Shown in pieces: positions 57,509 to 64,000 of a DNA stretch of 64,000 nucleotides. The stretch spans positions 1,178,001-1,242,000 of the forward strand of contig BLAL01000278.1 in the NCBI GenBank assembly GCA_015698045.1, in the 5' to 3' direction. Positions within the stretch are counted from its first letter, which is position 1. Each line of letters begins with the position of its first letter. This DNA comes from Rhizophagus clarus. Its lineage: Eukaryota > Glomeromycota > Glomeromycetes > Glomerales > Glomeraceae. A program made the position numbers and the translations under genes. The notes under the pieces were generated by a model. The model made no database searches. It was given only the letters and a program-made list of their open reading frames with translations, and was not told the DNA's origin.

Positions 57509-60500
57509 TTACATACCTAATGACTTTATATTATCAACTATATAATCTAAACATTCACTTTCTACAATTTCATCCAATTTTTCACTTGATTTATCATCAA
57601 CTATATAATCTAAGCATTTACTTTCTAGAATTTCATTCACTTTTATACTAGTAAAATCAAGCAAACGACTTGTATAACATGCTTGTGGGTGAGATTCAAT
57701 AATAAGTTTATTATTTCCAATTGGTGCATTTATGAATTCCATAATATTGTTTTCTAATTTTTCACCAGCTTTACCATTATTAGGTCGGAAAATCCAGTCT
57801 GCAATAATATTTTCTATTTTTTCTGCAGATGGTCTTTTTAATGGATCCTCATTCCAACATTTTTTCATCAAATCCACATAACATTGTGGAGTACTTTCAA
57901 TAATTTCAGGTCGTTCACCTTTACAAATACTTACACTGAGTTGAAAATCATGTGCTCTATCATTAAATGGTGGAACTCCAGATGTAAATTCCCACATAAT
58001 CATAGAAAAACTATATATGTCACTAGCTGGAGTATATGGTTTGCCCCTTAAAACTTCAGGTGCCATAAATGGAATAACACCATAAATATCATATTCTTTT
58101 AAAAAATTTGCAGCTTTGCATAATCCTAAATCACTAATAAAAACATTGTCTTTATCATGCTCATCCTCTTCATCTTCATGATTTAAAATATTGCCATCAT
58201 GGAGATCACAATGAATAAGTTTTTCCTTATGTATGTTTCTAAGACCAGAAATAATTCTATATATTATGAACAATCTTTGATTCCAATTATTTTTAATTAT
58301 TTTTGCTAAATTGCCTCTTAAATTTCCCATATTTGCATAATCCATTACTACCATATAATTCAAAGTATCTGGATTTTTCGTAAATCCATATAAATCAATA
58401 ATACTAGTTGAAGTTAAACATTTTTCATGACAATCCCACTATAAAAAATTAAATTTAGATAAAATAATATAAATAATTTATAATAAATAAATAAAAATTA
58501 AAAATAAATAATATATAGTTATACTTCATTTAAAAATTCATTTAAATTTTCATTCAAATTATTTTCATTCAAATTATTGAGACATTTAAGAGCTACTTCC
58601 ATTTCTATACTATTTTGTAACCAAATGCCCTTGTATATAGTACCAAATCCTCCTTTATCAAGATATTCAATATTTTTAAATTGATTATAAGGAATCCATT
58701 CTAATCCTTTTTTAAGAATAAATTCATCTAAAATTGCATTATCACTTTTTCCAAATCTATATATAATTTAAATAATTAAAACATATTAAAATTTATATTA
58801 AAACCAAAAATTAAAAAAAGTAATATGATGACTTACTCTAAAATTCAATCAAAAATTTAATAAATATAATAAATTTAAATTTTAGTCTTATTTATAATAT
58901 ATGGCCTATACTTTATAACTTACCAACTAAAGCAATAGATAGTATTTTTTTAAATAAAGACAAATTCGGTTAATTAATTTATGAATAAATATTATATGAA
59001 TATAATAATAAATAATAACTTACAAGGATCTAAAGTGAATTATCAAATAATTTTTTAAATAAAGAAATAAGTTAGTTTAAATTATATGTAAATATTATAT
59101 AAATATGTAATAATAGAATTAAGTAAATAACTTATAACTTACGATCTAAAATAAATTGCCAAATAATTTTTTAAATAAAGAAATTAATTAGTTTAAATTA
59201 TATGTAAATATTATATAAATATGTAATAGTAGAATACGACTTACCAACTAAAATAAATTACCAAATAATTTTTTAAATAAAGAAATTAGTTAGTTTAAAT
59301 TATATGTAAATATTATATAAATATGTAATAATAGAATTAAATAATTTACTTACTCCCTATATTATTAAATGATTTTTTAAATAAAGAAGTTAGTTAGTTT
59401 AAATTATATGTAAATATTATATAAATATGTAATAATAGAATACGACTTACCATCTAAAATAAATTACCAAATAATTTTTTAAATAAAAAAATTAGTTAGT
59501 TTAAATTATATGTAAATATTATATAAATATGTAATAATAGAATTAATAAATAACTTACACCCTATATTATTAAATAATTTTTTAAATAAAGAAATTAGTT
59601 AGTTTAAAATATATGTAAATATTATATAATATGTGATAATAGAATACGACTTACCAACTAAAATAAATTATCAAATAATTTTTTAAATAAAGAAATTAGT
59701 TAGTTTAAATTAAATGTAAATATTATATAATATGTGATAATAGAATACGATTTACCAACTAAAATAAATTACCAAATAATTTTTTAAATAAAGAAATTAG
59801 TTAGTTTAAATTATATGTGATATTATATAAATATGTAATAATAGAATTAAATAAATAACTTACTCCCTATATTATTAAATAATTTTTTAAATAAAGAAAT
59901 TAGTTAGTTTAAATTATATGTAAATATTATATAAATATGTAATAATGGAATTAAATAAATAACTTACTCTCTATATTATTAAATAATTTTTTAAATAAAG
60001 AAATTAGTTAGTATAAATTATATGTAAATCTATATAAATATGTAATCATAAAATTAAATAAATAACTTACGAACTATATTATTAAATAATTTTTTAAATA
60101 AAGAAATTAGTTAGTATAAGTTATATGTAAATATTATATAAATATGTAATAATAGAATTAAATAAATAACTTACGAACTATATTATTAAATAATTTTTTA
60201 AATAAAGAAATTAGTTAGTATAAATTATATGTAAATATTATATAAATATGTAATAATACTTACTCCCTATATTATTAAATAATTTTTTAAATAAAGAAAT
60301 TAGTTAGTTTAAATTATATGTAAATATTATATAAATATGTAATAATAGAATTAAATAAATAACTTACGAACTATTATTAAATAATTTTTTAAATAAAGAA
60401 ATTAGTTAGTTTAAATTATGTAAATATTACGGTATATAAATATGTAATAATAAAATACGACGTACTAACTAAAATATATTACCAAATAATTTTTTAAATA

Positions 60501-62679
60501 AAGAAATTAGTTAGTTTAAATTATATGTGATATTATATAAATATGTAATAATAGAATTAAATAAATAACTTACTCCCTATATTATTAAATAATTTTTTAA
60601 ATAAAGAAATTAGTTAGTTTAAATTATATGTAAATATTATATAAATATGTAATAATGGAATTAAATAAATAACTTATAACTTACGATCTAAAATAAATTA
60701 CCAAATAATTTTTTAAATAAAGACGTTAGTTAGTTTAAATTATATATAAATATTATATAAATATGTAATAATAGAATTAAATAAATAACTTACTCCCTAT
60801 AATATTAAATAATTTTTTAAATAAAGAAATTAGTTAGTTTAAATTATTATATAAATATGTAATAATAGAATTAAATAAATAACTTATAACTTACGATCTA
60901 AAATAAATTACCAAATAATTTTTTAAATAAAGAAGTTAGTTAGTTTAAATTATATGTAAATATTATATAAATATGTAATAATAGAATTAAATAAATAACT
61001 TACTCCCTATATTATTAAATAATTTTTTAAATAAAGAAATTAGTTAGTTTAAATTATTATATAAATATGTAATAATAGAATTAAATAAATAACTTATAAC
61101 TTACGATCTAAAATAAATAACCGAATAATTTTTAAATAAAAAAGTTAGTTAGTTTAAATTATATGTAAATATTATATAAATATGTAATAATAGAATTAAT
61201 AAATAACTTACTCTCTATATTATTAAATAATTTTTTAAATAAAGAAATTAGTTAGTTTAAATTATTATATAAATATGTAATAATAGAATTAAATAAATAA
61301 CTTATAACTTACGATCTAAAATTAATTACCAAATAATTTTTTAAATAAAGAAGTTAGTTAGTTTAAATTATATGTAAATATTATATAAATATGTAATAAT
61401 AGAATTAATAAATAACTTACACCCTATATTATTAAATAATTTTTTAAATAAAGAAATAAGTTAGTTTAAATTATATGTAAATATTATATAAATATGTAAT
61501 AATAGAATTAAATAAATAACTTATAACTTACGATCTAAAATAAATTACCAAATAATTTTTTAAATAAAGAAATTAGTTAGTTTAATTTATATGTAAATAT
61601 TATATAAATATGTAATAATAGATACGACTTACCAACTAAAATAAATTGGCAAATAATTTTTTAAATAAAGAAATTAGTTATATGTAAATATTATATAAAT
61701 ATGTAATAATAGAATTAAATAAATAACTCATAGCTTACGATCTAAAATAAATTGCCAAATAATTTTTTAAATAAAGAAGTTAGTTAGTTTAAATTATATG
61801 TAAATATTATATAAATATGTAATAATAGAATACGACTTACCAACTAAAAAAAATTACCAAATAATTTTTAAATAAAGAAATTAGTTAGTTTAAATTATAT
61901 ATAAATATTATATAAATATGTAATAATAGAATTAAATAATTAACTTACTCCCTATATTATTAAATAATTTTTTGAATAAAGAAATTAGTTATTAATCAAT
62001 AAATAATAGAAGTATAGATAACATATAACTTACACCCTATAATATGTATTATTTGTTAATTAATTAGATACAAATATTAACACAAAAGTATATACTGTAA
62101 CTTTAATAAATTAAATAATACTTACAATCTAATCATACATTTAAGTAAAGAGTATAATTAGTTCGAATTACATTTGAATAATATATCTGAAATATTGTAA
62201 CTTACCATCTATGATAATATTAATTATTAAATAATTATTTTTAAAAAAAAAAAAAATAGTTTTCTGAATAGTATATAAATAAAGTTAAAAAAATAAATAA
62301 AATAAATAGTAGATAGCTGATAACTTACCAACTATATAATTTTATCAATTGATAAAGTTATAAAAAATAACAGCGAAACCATTATTATTTAAATAATAAA
62401 ATTATAAGATAGTTTATTAACTTACGAGCTAAATTATTTAAATTGTATGTGAATATTACAGTATATAAATTATAATAATATTTAAATTATTTACAATAAT
62501 ATAATTTTGGTTTAATAATTTAGTTTAGCATATTTTACCTTTGGAATCCCTGATGTTACTTAAGGCTAATTTTATTAATATTGGCAGATTTGGTTTAAAA
62601 ATTTTTGAATAATTCTAACATTCTATTAATTAATTATGCTATATGCTTTACCTTTATTATTATCATTGTTGTAAGCCAT
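57509..62679 (-). CDS. Protein kinase 2 with an expanded micro-exon array
   Basis: Exon 1 (62679-62652) gives MAYNNDNNK and exon 2 (62565-62539) gives ALSNIRDSK. Next come 34 three-base exons, one six-base exon (ATCCTT) and the one-base exon at 58837. The kinase exons are 58756-58525 and 58438-57509. The total is exactly 442 codons including stop. With every micro-exon used the linker starts ALDDWWIDLD, passes an RNRNR stretch and ends GIDHPFE. Kinase motifs: DKGGFGTIYKG, VALKCL, HCDLHDGN, SDLGLC, MAPEVLRG, DIYSFSMIMWEF. The native C-terminal tail is intact with two ESECLDYIVD-type repeats. It is probably an active soluble kinase; substrate unknown. Confidence 0.82.
58831..62432 (-). repeat. 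Tandem array of intron plus 3-base exon units, kinase 2
   Basis: Same architecture as in kinase 1, with 34 three-base exons. The first five (CTC TTG ATG ATT GGT) and the closing six-base, TTG and one-base exons have counterparts in kinase 1; the middle differs in number and content (mostly GGA, ATC, TTG and TTC). A few donors are weaker (GTAAAT near 59750, GTACGT near 60470, GTAAGC near 61735). Joining all exons in order creates no stop codon. Confidence 0.85.
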
Positions 62680-62740
62680 TACTATATAATTGCGTCAATT
62701 TCTTAAAAAGATAATATTTCTTATTAAACGCCGTTTTTTA

Positions 62741-62820
62741 GGCACAATATTTATGCAAAATACAATTAGGTTGATCAGTCTGCATGTATGACGCCTCACT
62801 ATGATGAATGCAACCAAAAA
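62741..62820 (-). promoter_or_regulatory. Conserved promoter block of kinase 2
   Basis: Counterpart of 50145-50230, with the same TATA-like GCATAAATATTGTGCC and ATAGTGAGGCGTCATACATG elements upstream of the ATG at 62679. Confidence 0.55.
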
Positions 62821-63142
62821 ATCATAATAGAGAAAATAATTACTAAAAATAGTTAAGCAGGTGTAACTTTGGCTGATAAATTAAAAGTTTTTTATACACA
62901 CGTGACTGCCACAATTTCACTAACACGCAATTTCACTAATACGCTTTGACTTTATGACCAATAAGAAAAATAATTGTTTACTTGCTAGATTCCCACGCCC
63001 AGAGAGAAATGGAAATGGCCTAAAATAATAATAATCGAACAACTATTGATGTTTGTTAAGGTAAAAAAAGAAAAATATTTTTTTTACTTCCCGGTTTTAT
63101 ATATTCAGATGGATTTAAGAAGATGGCCTAAAAAAGAGACAA

Positions 63143-64000
63143 AAAGAGACAAATTAGTACAATAACACTTAGTATTAATAATGTTTATTAAATTGGAATT
63201 TTTTTATGTTAACATAAAAGTAATTAAAAAATAAATAACTAGAGATGTTTATTAAACTGAGTTAAAGAGAAGTTTTTTAAGAGAAGTTTTTTCTTCCTAC
63301 CAGAAAAACTTTTAGCTTTTTCACTTTATCACACTACATTTTCATGTTCAAAGTTGCAAAGAAAGGAAAAAACAAACAATAGTAATGAACTTTACTAAAG
63401 TGAAGAAAAAATAACTATCACAATAGAAGAATCCACTCAATATATATATATACATAAAAAAAAAGTAAATTGTTAATCATTTTTTTTTAAAAAAAATATA
63501 GCGGCTTTATTAGTAAAATATCTCATATATACAAAAATATACAAAAATTATAAAAATAAAATGGATAAAATTGAATTGTTTAAATAAATTGTAAAAAAAT
63601 GGTATTGTTACTGATTGTTCTTCCTCAAGACATGAACAATAGAGAGTAGATTAGTTCCAATTGAAGCACAATTATACCTCTTTCAGCAGGTATTCTGGCG
63701 ATTTCTTCTTTCTACATGCTAAGAATCATCAGGCTATATACAGTATATATATATATAAAATACATCTAACAAGCGGCTATAATTTACGATGCAACAACTC
63801 GGACAAGAATCATTAATAAAACAACTAGGGCTCTTTAGTACAGTTAGTGAGCTTAGTTTAAATATATTGACAGTTAATCAATTGTGGTATTTTTATTGTT
63901 AAACCTTGGTCTGAGTCCTTGGCAAATTTTCATTGCTAAATTTTTATCATCACTTACAACATGTGTGGCATGGTGGTAAACCTAAATAATATTATTGTCT
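63143..64000. other. Right-hand end of the window
   Basis: AT-rich with (TA)n tracts near 63437-63452 and 63736-63757. A small frame at 63789-63902 (MQQLGQESLIKQLGLFSTVS...) could be an exon of a gene beyond the window, but nothing confirms it. Confidence 0.3.

Larger units (their letters stand above)
56362..63142. repeat. Segmental duplication, copy 2 (kinase 2 block)
   Basis: Collinear with 45330-50558. It is about 1.55 kb longer, almost entirely because its micro-exon array is longer (about 3.6 kb against 2.0 kb). Confidence 0.9.

Overview
The window looks like nuclear DNA of an arbuscular mycorrhizal fungus close to Rhizophagus (Glomeromycotina). I infer this from very AT-rich DNA, long transposon-rich gaps, an F-box/LRR family in tandem, Rhizophagus-style protein kinases (HCD in the catalytic loop, DLG in place of DFG, an N-terminal LDxFI...WIPYNQF lead) and short introns with GTAAGT donors and CTAAC branch sites. 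No search could be run, so names rest on motifs and on comparison of copies inside the window.

Layout. 1-337: last part of a VIT/von Willebrand A-type gene. 338-11100: gene-poor, with a short hAT-like MITE (1954-2278), a hAT-like element carrying a kinase gene fragment (2384-3269) and several unnamed repeat islands. 11130-13430: T-rich repeats, a perfect 16-bp hairpin, four copies of a ~300-bp tandem unit and a decayed gene. 14223-18045: a 3.8-kb TIR element holding a chain of small exons on the minus strand. 18480-20690: F-box relic fused to a large inverted repeat, one arm of which holds a second hAT-like MITE. 21709-22190: two-exon bZIP gene. 23146-32720: three tandem F-box genes at ~4.1-kb spacing (one broken, two intact) plus a fourth relic. 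34030-41221: young Ty3/Gypsy LTR retrotransposon, broken inside. 42609-44273: five-exon AAA/Arch_ATPase-like gene, probably mitochondrial. About 45330-50558 and 56362-63142: a segmental duplication, each copy with one protein kinase gene. Between them lie more DNA transposons.

Main result. In both kinase genes the N-terminal exons are separated from the kinase-domain exons by a tandem array whose ~90-110-bp unit, read on the coding strand, is one complete intron (GTAAGT donor, ACTAAC-type branch site, TTTTAG or ATATAG acceptor) plus exactly three bases. One copy has 19 three-base exons, the other 34; each also has one six-base exon and ends with a one-base exon. Joining all of them keeps the frame exactly (416 and 442 codons including stop) and creates no stop. 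This is either a hypervariable one-residue-per-exon linker or a chain of recursive-splicing steps. The same duplication also shows the transposition of a 649-bp MITE family cleanly, because each copy is the empty site for the insertion in the other.
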